A stretch of DNA of 64,000 bases from Paramyrothecium sp. XJ0827 (lineage: Eukaryota; Ascomycota; Sordariomycetes; Hypocreales; Stachybotryaceae). The notes under the pieces were generated by a model. The model worked only from the letters and a program-made list of their open reading frames with translations, did no database searches and was not told the origin of the DNA. Each line of letters opens with the position of its first letter. The stretch's first letter is position 1. Position numbers and translations under genes: made by a program. The stretch lies in contig JAJFPB010000012.1 in assembly GCA_020881915.1 (NCBI GenBank), positions 744,001 to 808,000 on the forward strand, read 5' to 3'. Shown one piece after another: positions 46,597 to 59,599 of the stretch.

Positions 46597-47067
46597 GGCA
46601 CCTTGTGAGAACTAGCTACGAGAGGTTTTTGCAAATATTACTCAATACCGCCTCGTGTATCGAGTAGATACAATAGATTCGTGAAAAATACTGCTGAAGT
46701 CTACACGTAAAAGTCTCCAATAACCTAGGTAGATGGCAGTCCAATTGAATACATGGCCTCAAATGCTTTTTGTCAATTGTCTTCACATGGCTCAACAAGA
46801 CCTTCGGGGACAGATCATTGCTTTGTCTCCCAGTCGCTTTTTTCCATACATAAATCTCTGCTGGTGTAAAGACAACGAAGTAAACGGCCTGGATTTTCCA
46901 GCTGAGTATGGAACCCGACCATCGAAAGAAATCGTCGTCGAGGAAGCCATTTGATCATGTAGCAGCAGTTGGCATCGTTGGCGTTCGGCCCACATGGTGC
47001 GGCGCCATCTAGTGGGCCAACGCACAGATTTTATGATGCGAAAATTGAGCGCCGAGAAGACATCTTA

Positions 47068-47155
47068 GGTGCGCTGTCGCAATGGTAGCGAGTAGTCCTC
47101 CTATTTCACTCCCGTGAAAAGACTAAGGTTCAGGGTTCGAGTCCCTGGTGCATCG
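47068..47155 (+). tRNA. tRNA-Arg(CCT) with a 16-nt intron
   Basis: The cloverleaf was read by eye. Acceptor stem GGTGCGC/GTGCATC (7 pairs, two G-U); D arm TCGC-AATGGTA-GCGA; anticodon stem TAGTC/GACTA; T arm CAGGG-TTCGAGT-CCCTG; discriminator G. The anticodon loop is CT-CCT-A, with a 16-nt insert at 47104-47119 just after position 37, where eukaryotic nuclear tRNA introns sit. Anticodon CCT at 47100-47102 reads AGG (Arg). The intron carries short inverted ends (TTTCAC/GTGAAA), which would form a hairpin. Confidence 0.85.
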
Positions 47156-47780
47156 TGTAGGTTTCTTTTTGTCTATGGCAAGGGCTCTCGTCGATTTAGT
47201 CTTGAAGAAGAAGTCTTTACCAATTTACTTATTTTTTTGAACGAGCATCATGTGAGGATTGAACATGGTAGTGCTCAGTGTGAGATCTACCTATAAGTCA
47301 CAGTCTTCTCGTTTCTTCTCTCCAACGAGCCTCAATCAGGGGCGTGGTAAAATTTAACTTCTGCAAATGTACAAATTATTCAGACTTTTGGCCCTGACTG
47401 CAGATACTCAGCCATTCACGGCGCGTGTTTCAAGACTGTAAAATGCAGGTATGTATTGGCCCACGCGAACTGCTGGCCATAAATATATACAATTGTAAGT
47501 AACGAGTTCAACTCCAGTCTTCCACAAAATCTAAGCTATGTACCCCACAACGTCTTTAAAGTCTATCAGAAGCAGAATGGGTAGAATATGTACGAGAATT
47601 GAAGATGGCGGGCAAGAGCCCGAATCAAGTTTCGCTTTCGCAATGCTATGTCGTTTCCAGCGATTGTCAGGACAGCGCTAGGTTGACGGTAAACGCCGAG
47701 ATCGTATGCATGATGTGTCAAGAAAGTCCGAGTTCACAATTCCGAGAGGCGCAAAAGTATGGTTCCAATGGGTTGGGAAT
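47156..47780. other. Intergenic after the tRNA
   Basis: A T-rich stretch (about 47225-47240) follows the tRNA and could end pol III transcription. No protein gene is seen before the TmpA-like gene's stop. Confidence 0.4.
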
Positions 47781-49786
47781 CTAGAAATCCCAGAGAGTGC
47801 CAAATGCATGGATTCCGGCTGTAGGCAAGATCAGCTACGTTCGCATCGAAAGGGTGGCGAATGACATACCTTCCAAGCATCCCTGCATCATCTCATCGTT
47901 GCCAGCCATGTTAGAGGTAATGAAGATGACCTCGGCTCCGAAGCTCGTCCAGGTGTCCTTGAGAAGTTGCATCGTGTCTGGTCGACCCCCACGCTTCTTC
48001 GTGTCCCAAAGAATCATTCTCTCCGGGGGAATGTTTTTGTGAATAAGGCCGGATATCGTGGGTCCAAAGGTCTTCTCTTGATCGGATCCAATCCAGATGA
48101 GGAACCTAGAGGAGGTTAGCCAAAGGCCCGAAAGCCGGCCCGAAAGTCATGCATTAGGCACATACCAGTTGGGGCTTTGGATGCACGTAGATAGCGCCGC
48201 GCCGATGCCTGTCCCCGTGCAGACGCGGATGCCCCTCTTGAACATGGCCGAGGCATGCCCGACCCCGGCGAATTTCAGCTCTCTGGTCCACACAAACTTG
48301 GGTGGGTCGTTGACTAGTCCCTTTGTGAAGTCTCCCTGAACTCCGCAGACCATGTAGTGGCAGTCGGACTTGCGACCTTCGCTGATGATGCCGAATGCGT
48401 GGTACTCCATCACAGAGGTTCGCGAGAGGCGGCCGAGGAGTCCCTGCTGCATTCCTCGCTGGAAGCGGAGAACAGCAACCTTGGGTGAAGGCTAATCTCA
48501 AATGTCAGTAGCTCGTCGCGCGCACTGGGTTCGGAGGCCTCACAATTTCCACCTCGACGGGCACCTTTCGGACCGTTACCCAGGGAATGGCAATGCTAAT
48601 AATTGTCAGCCATGTTCAGCTGAACTGCAGGTGACGATCTTACAAGATGGTCATGAATACCGCAAACCACAATTCCTGGTTGCTGAGCAGAGAATGGGCG
48701 TCTCTTCTCCACTCTGCATGCTTGATATCGTAGAAGTTGCCAAGAAGGACAAATGCCCAGGTAGCCTGGAGCCGTTAGTGCCAATCTATGAGGAGTGCAT
48801 TGTTTATCATACCGCAAGTCCAAGCCAACCGATGAATCGGTGATGTTTTTCGAACGTGTTGTGGTAGTTGCTACTCAAGGTCAATTCGTGTTCGCTTCTC
48901 AACAACCTCTGGCAATACGAACTTGCGGACCCAGGGAAAGGCACTGAGGATGGAGATGAGGACCAAAACACCCGTTATGACGCCTGTCACGACGACTGAA
49001 CTATGTTGAACGGCGCGGTGCTTGATGATGTCGACAATCTTGTAAATGAGCCAGCTGAAGGGCCTTGTTAGCACAGGTTATCGTTGCGAGGTGATGTGGA
49101 ACAATGCTTACGCAGCACCAGACAGAGCGCAACCTGAGTGAATGCCTCCGACGTGTTGCAAGATTGAGGTAGCCGCGAGCTTGACGCACAGTGGAGCCCA
49201 CTAGATGTTCTGTTAGCCTTGGAACTGGTGTTGTAGCTTAGATTTCGCGTACACTTCGCAAGCCGTAAATGAAAATGATATAGAGAACTCTCAGGAACAG
49301 CTCGTTTCGCATCAAAACGGCCAATAGGAGATTGCCGAGAACCAAGGCCCCGAGATGGTTCTCAGCATAGGAGAAGTGGCCGACGGCAGCCAACATCATG
49401 CCAATGAAGTTGAGCCCTGTAGTCAAGATAAAGAACTTGCGGTATGTGTTGAACCAAAGCTGAAAGAGGATCCATCGGCTGGCCTTCCGCTTCTTCTTGG
49501 CAGGCTTCTCAGTAGACTGGGCAGTGGAAGTCGACTTATTTGTCACGGCACCAGTGAGGGAGAGAATAGGCACACTGGATGACGGGGTAATGCCTTCGTG
49601 GACCGGCGAGATGGGTGATGGCAACGCTTCGACGCCGACAGCTGTCTTCTCATTGAGATGGACGAGGGGTGGTGAGGCCGGCAAGCTCGAGGAGCTGTCG
49701 TACAAGCCCTTCTCTGCATCGTCAATGTCTTGACTGCTGTTGCTACCCGGCGTGGGGGCATCTCCACGAGGCCATGTAGCAGACAT
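47781..49786 (-). CDS. TmpA-like integral membrane oxidoreductase, 528 aa, 9 exons
   Basis: Exons on the minus strand: 49786-49253, 49200-49112, 49054-48923, 48870-48813, 48765-48644, 48595-48544, 48491-48166, 48105-47870 and 47818-47781, all phases consistent. A polar N-terminus of about 105 residues is followed by membrane segments with NTYRKFFILTTGLNF, QHVGGIHSGCALSGAAWL and HNTFEKHHRFIGWLGLA. The cytosolic part has CTGTGIGAALSTCIQ and a FLIWIGSDQEKTFGP block typical of ferric-reductase-like nucleotide-binding domains, with WDTKKRGGRPDTM and FITSNMAGNDEMMQ. This matches Aspergillus TmpA-type proteins, linked to developmental signalling. Redox chemistry is inferred from the fold. The donor of intron 3 is GTTCGT, unusual but phase-correct. 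Confidence 0.88.
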
Positions 49787-51520
49787 GGCGAATCAGACGG
49801 CGCTGTGGTTGAAGCGGGAAAATGAGGATGGGGGTGATTAGAGTTGTTGATCATCCATGGACTGCCGGACCAGGCCCGTCTTAAAGATTTCGGAGAATCA
49901 TCGTGGCTGCCCTCCACATCCACGAACCAGACTGTGTGACGGCCGGGACGACTGCCACTCAACAAGAATTGTGCTGGCCAAGGATGGCGGCAGGAGGCTT
50001 TCGCTCCACCCGCCTCCAAGGTGCCTGGAGACTCCGTTCCAGCGACCCGGAAGAGGGTGGGAGGCAGTTCCGCGTGCTATGATATCACTCCAAGCAGGTG
50101 AGACGGGCGCATCAGGGAAGACTGCACTCCGCGTCGGGCGTGTTGGAGGGCGCCAGAATATGGGGTACGCTGGAAGCGAGATCAATCTTCCCTGCCGCAG
50201 GCCGCAGGACACTACGCGATATGCGCATCTACGTCAAGGCGGCTGTCCCTCCGCAGTCCCTCCGCAATTCTAAAAAGGGCCGGCCATCCAGATTAAGCCG
50301 GTGCTTCGAAGGGGGACAGGCACTCAGGACCTCCAAAGGCGGAGCCCCGTGGGGGTGTTCTGCAGCAGGTGGTTGTCCGTCATCCGGGGGGGTCAGGCGC
50401 TGCAACGGCTCGCTGGACGAGGCTTTGGGTAGCCATATCGGGTGCATAAGGTTGGCTGACGATGGGATCATGGTCGTGCCATCCCGTACATCCAGCCGCG
50501 GTGGTGCACGATGCTCTGACTCCTTGGTTTGCGCCCACGAGCCCGCGGCGGCGGGCGTCTGATTCGGCGTCATCGACGATCGACGCCGTGCATACCGCTC
50601 TGATAGCCGAGGCGCGCCGCGACGTCAACGAAGCGCTCCTGATGAGCCTATTCGGCGCAATCTGCGGCTTTTTGCAGCGACAGCCTCGCGATCTGGCGCA
50701 ACTCGTGCCTGGCGAGTCAGTGTCGCTGCGACCGCCGCTTCGTCATGCGCGCGGAGTGTCGAGCCGGTGGGCCGATGGGGAGTCTGGGTCTGCTGAAGGG
50801 AGGACAAAATGTGTGGGCGGGTCGCGAGCCAAGACTCATCTGCCTCTCCCACTGTCCTTTTCCCTGCTCTGATCTATTGCTGAAACCGCCTGACGTAGAT
50901 GTTGATGGTTCCGTAATTTCCTCTTTGGGAATCGGAGGGAGGTTGTGACTGACCAGGGTCGCATCACGTGCCAGGGCAGAAAAGACAGTTCTGCTGGAGA
51001 CTGAGCCTATCATTTACTCAGATGAGCTCCCAGACCAGACCTCGATGCTCTGGCCCCCTTAATCGGTCCCCCGGTGGCCCTGCTTCCGCCCGGCTCGTTC
51101 CAGCACGCCATGGTGGGCAGCTCATGAGCCTGGGCACCGAGGTAGTTCCGATTAAAATGTCTCGAATTGGCGCGTCGACCAATGAATCCTGACCAGAGGT
51201 TTGCTTCTTTTGCTGGTTTCCAGCCGACGCCAGGCATGCGGTGCGACGAAGGGTGGTCGGGCCTCTTCCTGGGCCACGGTTTCGAAAGCCTCGGCGTCGA
51301 CGTAAATGAAACGAGGCTGACGGCACACGTTGTGGATGAAGTTCAGCTCTTGGTCGAGTTTTGTCGAGCTTGGTTCGCCAGGCGATGATCGTCAGGCCCA
51401 CTGTCGGATTGATTCGACGCGGCTTCCGAATCTCCTCGCGATCTGCTTTATCTGCGGATGCCTGGCATGCACCATCCTGAACGTTTCGTAGATTTCATCA
51501 GATCGAGATAGCTTATCACG
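49787..51520. other. GC-rich stretch with coding-like fragments, no secure gene
   Basis: Open frames overlap on both strands because of high GC content. The best minus-strand pieces are DEIYETFRMVHARHPQIKQI (helical, about 51415-51510), FIHNVCRQPRFIYVDAEAF (about 51280-51350) and SGFIGRRANSRHFNRNYLG (about 51130-51200). Together they look like parts of one protein, but each lies in a different frame and I found no splice sites that join them. A plus-strand helical stretch also reads well at about 50575-50720 (IDAVHTALIAEARRDVNEAL). This may be a decayed or poorly modelled gene. Confidence 0.3.
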
Positions 51521-54373
51521 GTTCCATGACTACGTCAGGGGCGAAAGGGCTGTCTGTCCTACCTCTTGGCTACGAGTTTGTCGGGAACTCGCCCCGACAA
51601 CGTGAGACCATAAGAGTCTGCCATGACGAGCTCCTCTTTCGCTTCTCTTTCCGTCGTGGCTATGCCATGGCACATGATCTTACTGCATCAGCTTTGAAAC
51701 TTGGTTGTGCAATGATGCAAAGATTAGTTCAAAGCCTGTCGGCGTGTTGTTTGCGTCGGGAGGTTGCTATGAGGGATGACTCGTACATTGAGCCGAGATA
51801 GTCGCCGGAATTTCTCCATGTTTGGAATCTTGTCGCCCCAGCTGAAGCCATAACCTAGATCTTATGGGGAGTTCTATCGTCAAAACGTGCTCTTGTTGCA
51901 GTGAACGAATCCCGAAGAGATGCGAGTGCAACCTAAGGTTTGGTGTATCATGAGCTTACCCGATGTGACTACAGTCGATACGCGGACAAGGGGTGGAGCC
52001 GCTGCAAGCCCACGCGGATGCTCTAGAACTTTCCCCTACTGTACTGGACCTCTCGTTTCGATCCGAGCGTTAAAGCCGGCAGATTTTGGGCGCGGGTAAT
52101 TTGCTGCACCTCGGGCCCGGCATCCGTATGCAGGGATGGGGGTTAGTCTATGTTACATCTTGAGCACGGAGCGGGACGTAGCTTGGAAATGGATTTGAGG
52201 CGCTCTGGGGTGGTATTACACTCTTGGCCAGGTGATCTTACTGAATGGAACGGTAATAATGGGGACATTCGGAGGACTTTGCCGAGATCAGGCCCATCTT
52301 TGGATTAGGACGGATCGACATACCTGCGGCTATATATCAGTCAAGCAGAGTGCCCATCCATCTGGCCAAGATCTTTTTTTTTTCTCGCACAAAATACACT
52401 GCCTAAAGACAATATCGTTTATTTACATGAGTTGAAATTGCAGGATAAATTCCTTTAGGTCAGCGAGCTGCTGGAACCGGGCTGGACAACTGCTTGGTCC
52501 TCCCAAGGTTGGCAAAGTAAAACGTACCGAACACAAGAGTGAAATATGACTGCTCTCCCGGTGGCCAACCAATTACCTGACGACATATTTTATGGAGCCG
52601 GAATCATAGAATTAACGCACGGAACGATTGTCGCAAGTCAACAAATTCTGAGAGTGGACGAAGCCAGCCGTATTACCCCATTTAGCCGTACCAGGGAGGT
52701 ATTTATTGATTCCGTATCCACCTTGTGAGCGTTCTTCCGAGACTGCTCCGCTTCTCGGCCAACTAGAACTGGATCCCAAATCGTCCACGCCAAAGTCTCT
52801 TCGATCCTTAAGCCCGTGTGGGTGTAGGAGGTACTACGCACCGACGGTCACGAATTGCGAGACTAGTGGTGTCTCAAGCCCATGGATGCTCCTTATCGCG
52901 ATAGGAATTGGATGCTACACTATTTACCACCCACTACAATACTAAGCCCTGCTAGTTGTTGTCAGTCCAAAGTAACATGCAGCCACTGCTTTCGCACTCA
53001 TCCAAGAGCGCGTCATTGCGGCAGATTGGCAGATTGAAGATTATAGTCAAGTGGCCCATGCTTGAGAAGTTGATCCGGGCTGAAATAATCAGACTATGAG
53101 CACCAAGTCTCGCATACATTTTGTGTGGTAAAACTTTGCTTCAACCGGGCTAGGATTTTGGGAACCATTCTTGGGATGCTATGGTCCTTTTCCAAGTTAG
53201 ATGTTAGATGCAGTAGCTACTTTAATGCATCTGAAGCATATGAGGACGAAGCCTTATAATGCTAGTTACGTCAGGCTGCCTACAACTTGGCATGAACCGC
53301 ATACCTCATGCTAGGTTTAGCATTGTGGTTAGCGCCTCTATCTCGACTTCAGCGACTCTAGAAAGAGCTGTGCATATCCTAGTTAGGACAGAACCGAATC
53401 TCCACGTCTTGAGCAGTATAAGTTAATCTCAAAGAGGTAGGTGTTCTATATGGTGTGTGTATTTTGAACTATTTTAGGTAGTCCATATATACATAGTAAG
53501 ATTACTCGATAAAGTTTTCAAAGAGTTGGAAACGCTGAGACGCGTAGGGCACATTTTGCAACGTTGAAAGAACCATCAGCCCACACTTGTGATGGAGGTT
53601 TCAACGCAAAATCATAGCATTTGACAAATGGAGCACAAATCACATGGAACTTCATTCTCCCGAAGTTCTTGCTTTTCTGGGGTCTTTTAGTAATCTATAA
53701 TTTAGGACCATAGGAGCTCGAAAGGAATTGGTAGAAAGGTTTCGCACCGGCATTGTCAGCACTAAATTGGAATTGCGTGAATGCTTCTTTCCATAGCACG
53801 ACATTTTCGGTGGGTACGTTGAGATAGCTGTGTGAGCTTACCCCATTTGACATTGAATCGCTGTTCCCATATCCTCGTTATAATCCAGAAGGTTTCATCT
53901 CTTTCAAGGCCAAGATGCGTTGAGTTTTCGACTGCCTCGTGATGGACTCGAAGGAAATGTGTTTCAGGAGGTGGTACAGGGTAGCTTAGATTGACCCACG
54001 CAAGGCAAGCCTATGGACCAATGCTGTGCAGATGCGTGGACCGACAGGGCATGGGATGCAGCTCAACTAACCTGAATTGGCAAAGAATATGGCCAGTTGG
54101 TCTGTGCAATGGCTGTGCAGTAATACAACCAGAGCACGTTGATTGGCCATCAGCACATTCCCACCAAAAGATATATCGTTCCCAGTTCTCCGAAATCCAG
54201 GTGCCATTCTGGACTTTATCTTACATCGATTGCCATCGTATGAACGCTCCATACCATTCAACCTAGAGTAGTGCCCAGACTCGCGATTGGTTATCGAGGA
54301 AGGCATATTTGACTGCCAGACTGTGCCTGTTTGTCTAACATCCGACCAGACTCGGCGGAAGCCCTCACTAGAC
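51521..54373. other. 2.9 kb with no supported gene
   Basis: AT-richer DNA with short frames, none with motifs or splice support. An 11-12 base T run lies near 52374-52384. The last part holds the promoter of the transcription-factor-like gene. Confidence 0.5.
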
Positions 54374-55842
54374 ATGTCGACCAACCAATTGGCGTTCGTA
54401 ACTTGCGAGCCTGGACGCATCCCCAACCCAGCAACCACATTCCTGGTCAGAAGCCATAGCATGAAGGGTAAGAATGCACGTACCGACTCTCGAAGATCAG
54501 TTAGACGAGCGAAGCGAGCCGCCCTAGAAGCAATACAAGCAGCCCCTGTGGACGGCCCCACCGATGCGCGCACCATCACCTCTGGCCCCCAGGAGCTGGT
54601 GGTTGACCTGTGCCATGTGCGTTATGCTTCTTTCCGGGACTTAGTTCCTAAGGCGCTGCCATTGCTCGTCCAAGTAGACCCGACAATGGCGCGGCTCGCC
54701 CGTAATGTGCGCAAGTCGCCGAAAGAGTTGCTTCAGCAATGTGAGTGAACGCCACCCTGCAGGCATTCCATACATGGCAACCATGAACTAACCTGAATCC
54801 AGTGACAACGTTCATACATATCAGCCAGGCCAGCCACTGGGTGGAGCCGTTCGTCGATTTTGACTCGGAGTGTGTACCGAATGCACCCCCTCTCGACGAC
54901 AGCCTGGTTCACAGCATGCTGCTCATCAATTCTGTTGCTCTTGACGTGGCCAAGAAACGAAATCTGGCCGAGGCCACATGTTCGAACCTCATTCAGACTC
55001 TTCGTATTGTCAGCCGGAATATTGCTGGATGCGACAACCACGTGCAAGATTCTATCTTCTACAGCATTCTGTACCTCGCTCTAGCAGCTGCCTGTCTCGG
55101 GGACCGGGCCGCCCTGCAGTCACATATGGCAGGATTGAGGGATATTGTTGAGTTAAGAGGAGGATTGGAAGCATCGCCAAAAGTGCAATTCAAACTAGAA
55201 CGCCTGGACCTTCTGTGGGCTTTGAAATTCGGGGGGACCCCCTATTTTCTGGCCGAAAATAGCCAATTTTGGACAGACACACAACCTCGACCAAACAGCA
55301 TAGAGGCCACGCCATGGTTCTTTGAACGCGTGGACCCAAAGCTGCAGATGGTGTACGAACAGCTCCACCACTTGACAGCGTCGGCAAACCAACAGTCTGA
55401 TCATCGTACAAAATTGAGTATGCGCGACTTCCAAAATGTCCTCAGTCCTATTCAGTCCAGCTTGCTGAGTTTTCAGCGGGAGATGAGCGAACCACTTAAC
55501 GAGTGGTTGTGTTTGGGGATGCTGGTGTTTATTGCTGGCATGTTTCGAATCCCACACTCCCAGCCAACCTGGTCGTACTTAGGTGACCGACTGCGCTCTG
55601 CAGCTGGGCGCATACGGCTTCGCGACGACATTGCATCGTCTGACATCACCACTTGGGTACTTATGCTATCCGCAATGACAACTGTGGACTCAAAGGAGCC
55701 ATGGCTGCGAGAAGCTTGGGCAGACTGCGTGGGGCTTTCGACTCCATGGCATGACGTCCACACACAACTGCAGCAGGTGTTATGGATCAGAAGCGTCCAT
55801 GATCGACTTGCCCTAGGAGCATTTGGTTCTTTGACAAGATAA
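54374..55842 (+). CDS. Fungal transcription-factor-like protein, 468 aa
   Basis: Exons 54374-54740 and 54803-55842 join in phase 1 across a 62-bp intron (GTGAGT, CTAAC, CAG). The N-terminus has a basic stretch (MKGKNARTDSRRSVRRAKRA) preceded by FLVRSH, a pattern of many fungal 'fungal-specific transcription factor' proteins that lack a Zn2Cys6 cluster. The C-terminal 350 residues are helical and resemble the regulatory domain of that family (SLVHSMLLINSVALDVAKK, LGDRAALQSHMAGLRDIVEL). No Zn2Cys6 binuclear cluster is present, so DNA binding is uncertain. It is convergent with the DUF5695-type gene. Confidence 0.75.
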
Positions 55843-56054
55843 AAAAAGAGGAGCATGTAAACCCGTAAATTCAGGGTCTGCAGGTACTTGACCATCCTGT
55901 AGGGGAAAGTTCTAGAGCTTCCGCGTGCGCGTTTAGCGTTTAGCGGATTGTGAAAGTTGTTGATCAAAGCAATCTTCAATTCTTGTAGCATTCAACTATC
56001 TGTAGGGTGTAACTGCCCGTCTCCACATTCAAGGCATCATAGCCAGAACTATGA

Positions 56055-58836
56055 CTAAACGCGGGAAACCTGGACTGTTGTAGCTCCACTGGATAACAGA
56101 GCAACAGACCATCCTCCGCGAGATACTGTAGCCCCTTGGCTAGTCACACTCCATGAGCTCGACGTCCAGACATTTACTCTGGCGGCAGTGGGTGCGCCAC
56201 TTTGCTGAGTGAGTGATAGCGTGACTGTCCTTCCATCAGATCCATATGAAAACTGCTGGATGAAGCCGGCATCGATGTTGACAAATAGCTTCAGGGGTCC
56301 AATGAAGATCCTTCGCTTGACAGCGTCGCGGGGCTGCACGGTGACCGTGCTATCAGTGTTGGAGAGAATGCCACCGAAGGCGGTAAGGCCGAGGTCCTCG
56401 TCTTGCGACACGTAGGTACCGGACCCAAGAGCCATGCCCAGGAATCCTGGCCCATAGTCACCAGTGATGCCATCCCATTGAAGGGTGTTGGGGAACGAAT
56501 GGAAGGCGGCAGAAGGGAATCCCTCTTGGTTGATATTGGACAGCGGGGCGGAGGAGCCAGCATAGCCAACGCGTAGCAGATATGAATCAGCTGGGTTGTC
56601 ACGGAAGGCTCCCAACAGGACTTGCGAATTAAGCGCGGATCCATAGTGGTGGATCTGGCGCTCGATACGGCGGAGTTTTCCTCCATAACTGAGATTTTAG
56701 TTGGTATGACAAGACTCAAGGTCCCATACAGAAGTAATACTTACATGAAGTCCCAGTAACGGCGAGAATTACCGTTCCATCCCCAGTGAGGAACATTGGG
56801 AGTGTATCCTAGAACGCTGTTGACTGTCTTATCGACCGAGGATGTGAAGCCAAAGTACCTGCCTCTGAATTAGTAGGATTACACAGGTGAGGGTCAATTT
56901 CCTACTTGGTCCAGTAGTAGACACCTTCTTGTCCAGTCGAATCCCAGGCCATTTCGCTGCCATAAGGAATTTCTTGAGAGTTCCAGAGAGTCGCACGGCT
57001 ACGCATAACATTCTCCAGGGCCGTAGCTTCCGTGTTCCTGCCCTCACGCTTGAGATCTTGCAGGATCTCGCCAAAGACGGTCTCACCCATGAGGCCAACG
57101 TCCCGGTAGCCGACGTCATTCCTGTTGATCCTGACGGTGGTTTGGTAGGCCTGGTTGAGATACCAATCCCAAGTGCGGCGAGTTACTGTGTTGGGGTATG
57201 CACGGGCAACGCGATACAATGACCAATACGCGGCAGCAACATGGACGTAGTTATAAGCGCGGTCGACTGTGCTTGAAGCGGCCCTGTTCCAAGAGGTCCA
57301 GCTGCCCCAATTGATGGTCCTGTCATACGTGTAGCTGGGAGCGGCTGCCGGCTCGTAGAAGAAGAGGGCTTTGCGAACGCCGAAATCAGTTCGCTGAATA
57401 TCTCCCCAGATAACATCGTTGACGAAAGCCTCGAGCTTCGTGATCTCCGCAGCGTTGGGGAGAATAGTTTGCTTCATGACGGCTGCCAGGTAGGCGCCTA
57501 CTCCACCCTCATCGCTGAGACCAGCCACCCAGGCTCGAGAGTCTTGCTCGACGATAGCACGCTTCTCGATGTCATATGTCATGACGGAAGGAGAGCGGTT
57601 GAAAGGGTCGTTGGGCTGGTCAAACCAAGCGGCCGTGGTGAGGAAATTGCCTAGATCCCTCAGGGTATCTGGGGAGGACTTGGTGATGTAGTAGTGAACA
57701 GTCTGCACCTTGCCATCACTGTAGGTGAGCGTTAATCGTACTCTACCCCAAGCAGAGCTGGAGGGGGTTAGAGTGTAACGCTTGCCCTCGCCGCCAGTTA
57801 CAGCCAATGCACCTACCGGCGAAACGGCAACGTTGGTGATAGAGGCGCCGCCTTGGATGAGCAATTGTGCGGGCAAGTCTCGTGGAATAATGTAGCCTGG
57901 CACACCAACGGCGACGGGAGTGCCGGCATTCCGGATAGTGTCATCAAGTCCGCGCACGCCACTCTTAGAAAGAGAGAAGCGAACACCAAACTGAACAGAT
58001 TCACCGGCAGCAAGGTTGCGCGAGGAAGCACTGTTCCAAGGAGTCTTACCAGACCACTCATTTTCGCCATAGGCCTTGGAGTAGACCTGCCACTCGTAGA
58101 GGCCCTCGAATGTTTGACTGCCGTAGCCAGTGTCTGCAACAACGGGCTCATTGAGATTGCGGTATGCCTCAAGCGGAGTGCGAGTGCCATTCAGAGGAGT
58201 GACCACGAGCGCTGCGCCAGTGCCGCTGACTGGGGTGACGCGGATATGGCCAGCATCCATGCCAACATACGGATCGGAGAGGGAACACTGACGTTGCATG
58301 TTGAGTGGAGTACGGTTTGTGAAGATGCTATTGAACTCGGCAGGGAATCCCAGACTACCGAGTTCAACAGTGGACGTGCCAGTGTTCCTGATGGTGAAGC
58401 GGAGCCCGAGGTCCCCGTCCACTTCAAGCCACTCCCGGGTTACCTGAAGAGGCCCAGTCGGGAGGGTTGGTCTCAGATCAGAGCTAGCAAAGACACCACT
58501 CCCAAAGTTCAATGCCGTGACAGTCTGTCGCGCCGCCGCCGAGTCGGCGCTGGTCCAGGCTGTAGCACCGGCTTGTCGGTACCTGTAAGTGATGTCTCCC
58601 CAGTGGTACACACCATTGCGCGCACGATTGGTGATTTTGTCGGCAGGGAGAAAATCGAAGGTGCTGCCAGCAGGCGTCAATGATGCAAGGACCTGGGCAT
58701 TCCTCACAATTCTAGCTCGGAAGTTGCTTGTCGTGATGTCGATGTAGCCATTGGCAAGCCCGAGATTATCCTGGCCTACCACGGAGCCAATAAGAAGGCC
58801 CCAAAGTAGGGCAGCTTTGCCCAAGTACTGGAGCAT
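56055..58836 (-). CDS. Secreted DUF5695-type protein, probable glycosidase, 892 aa
   Basis: Exons 58836-56906, 56858-56745 and 56688-56055 join in phase 2 at both junctions. A signal peptide is present (GKAALLWGLLIGSVVG). The N-terminal half looks like a beta-sandwich (VTREWLEVDGDLGLRFTIRN). The second half has alternating helices (YNYVHVAAAYWSLYRVARAY, MGETVFGEILQDLKREGRN), as in a six-hairpin (alpha/alpha)6 fold, then PNTLQWDGITGDYGPGFLGM and a terminal beta region. This matches fungal proteins of the DUF5695 type, thought to act on polysaccharides; the catalytic residues are not established here. A GH43 and a secreted protease gene follow, so it sits in a small cluster of extracellular enzymes. 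Confidence 0.83.
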
Positions 58837-59599
58837 AGTGAAGGTATAAATTTAACTGCCGAGGCTGGGTATCCAGTAAGGAGTTGAAGAGCCTCCTCTT
58901 ATGTGGACAGGGTTGACCAGCTGTTACTATGCAAATTATAGGGACGCAGACGCTTCATTGAAGTAGTCCCGGGCGGTGACTCCAAAAGTGGTTCGAGGGC
59001 GATCATTTGACTTACAACAAGGTCGCTTAGCTCAATATTCGATAGATCATTCGATGCATGATGTCGGCAGCTAGCCGATGTGACGTTTCGCTGTTTCTCA
59101 TTCGCGCGGCACTAGACAGACTTTCTTCTGGCTTGTCTGGAAGCTTGAGGGAATATCAAGTTCCGCGGGCCGAGCTAATTCTCCATGAATTGGAACATCA
59201 TTTACTTAATGGAGTAATTCCCCACGATTGTGGGGGGTCACAGTCGCATAAATCTTGGGGCGAAAATGCGAGCTGGGGAATCCTGGTAGGATCGACATTC
59301 TTCGTTCCTTTCATTTCAAAACATAGTCATGCTGTCTATGTGGAAGGGAATGAGTTTGGCCGTATATATTAAATGTTGACCTCGCTTCGGATTTCCAAAC
59401 GTAATAGAATGCTGCTCAAGCTCGGGATAACTCCATTGGGACCGCTCCATGGGAAGCACACCATTCGAAACTAGGGCCTAGACCAGACATCACATGGCTT
59501 TAAAATAGAAAGTCAGTTCCAAGAGGAGTTCCGTTGATTTCGATACCGCGTCAGTAACGAAGACGGATCAGCTGTATCCATTATTCGTCATTTGTCACG
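58837..59599. promoter_or_regulatory. Divergent promoter of the DUF5695 and GH43 genes
   Basis: This 763-bp gap lies between the starts of two divergently transcribed secreted carbohydrate-active proteins, so joint regulation is possible. TATATATT lies at about 59363, roughly 235 bp before the GH43 ATG. Confidence 0.45.

Noticed and set aside
53310..53390. A tRNA-like start (TTGTGGTTAGCG, D-arm pattern).
   Set aside because: There is no T-arm (GGTTCGA-type) downstream and no matching acceptor stem.
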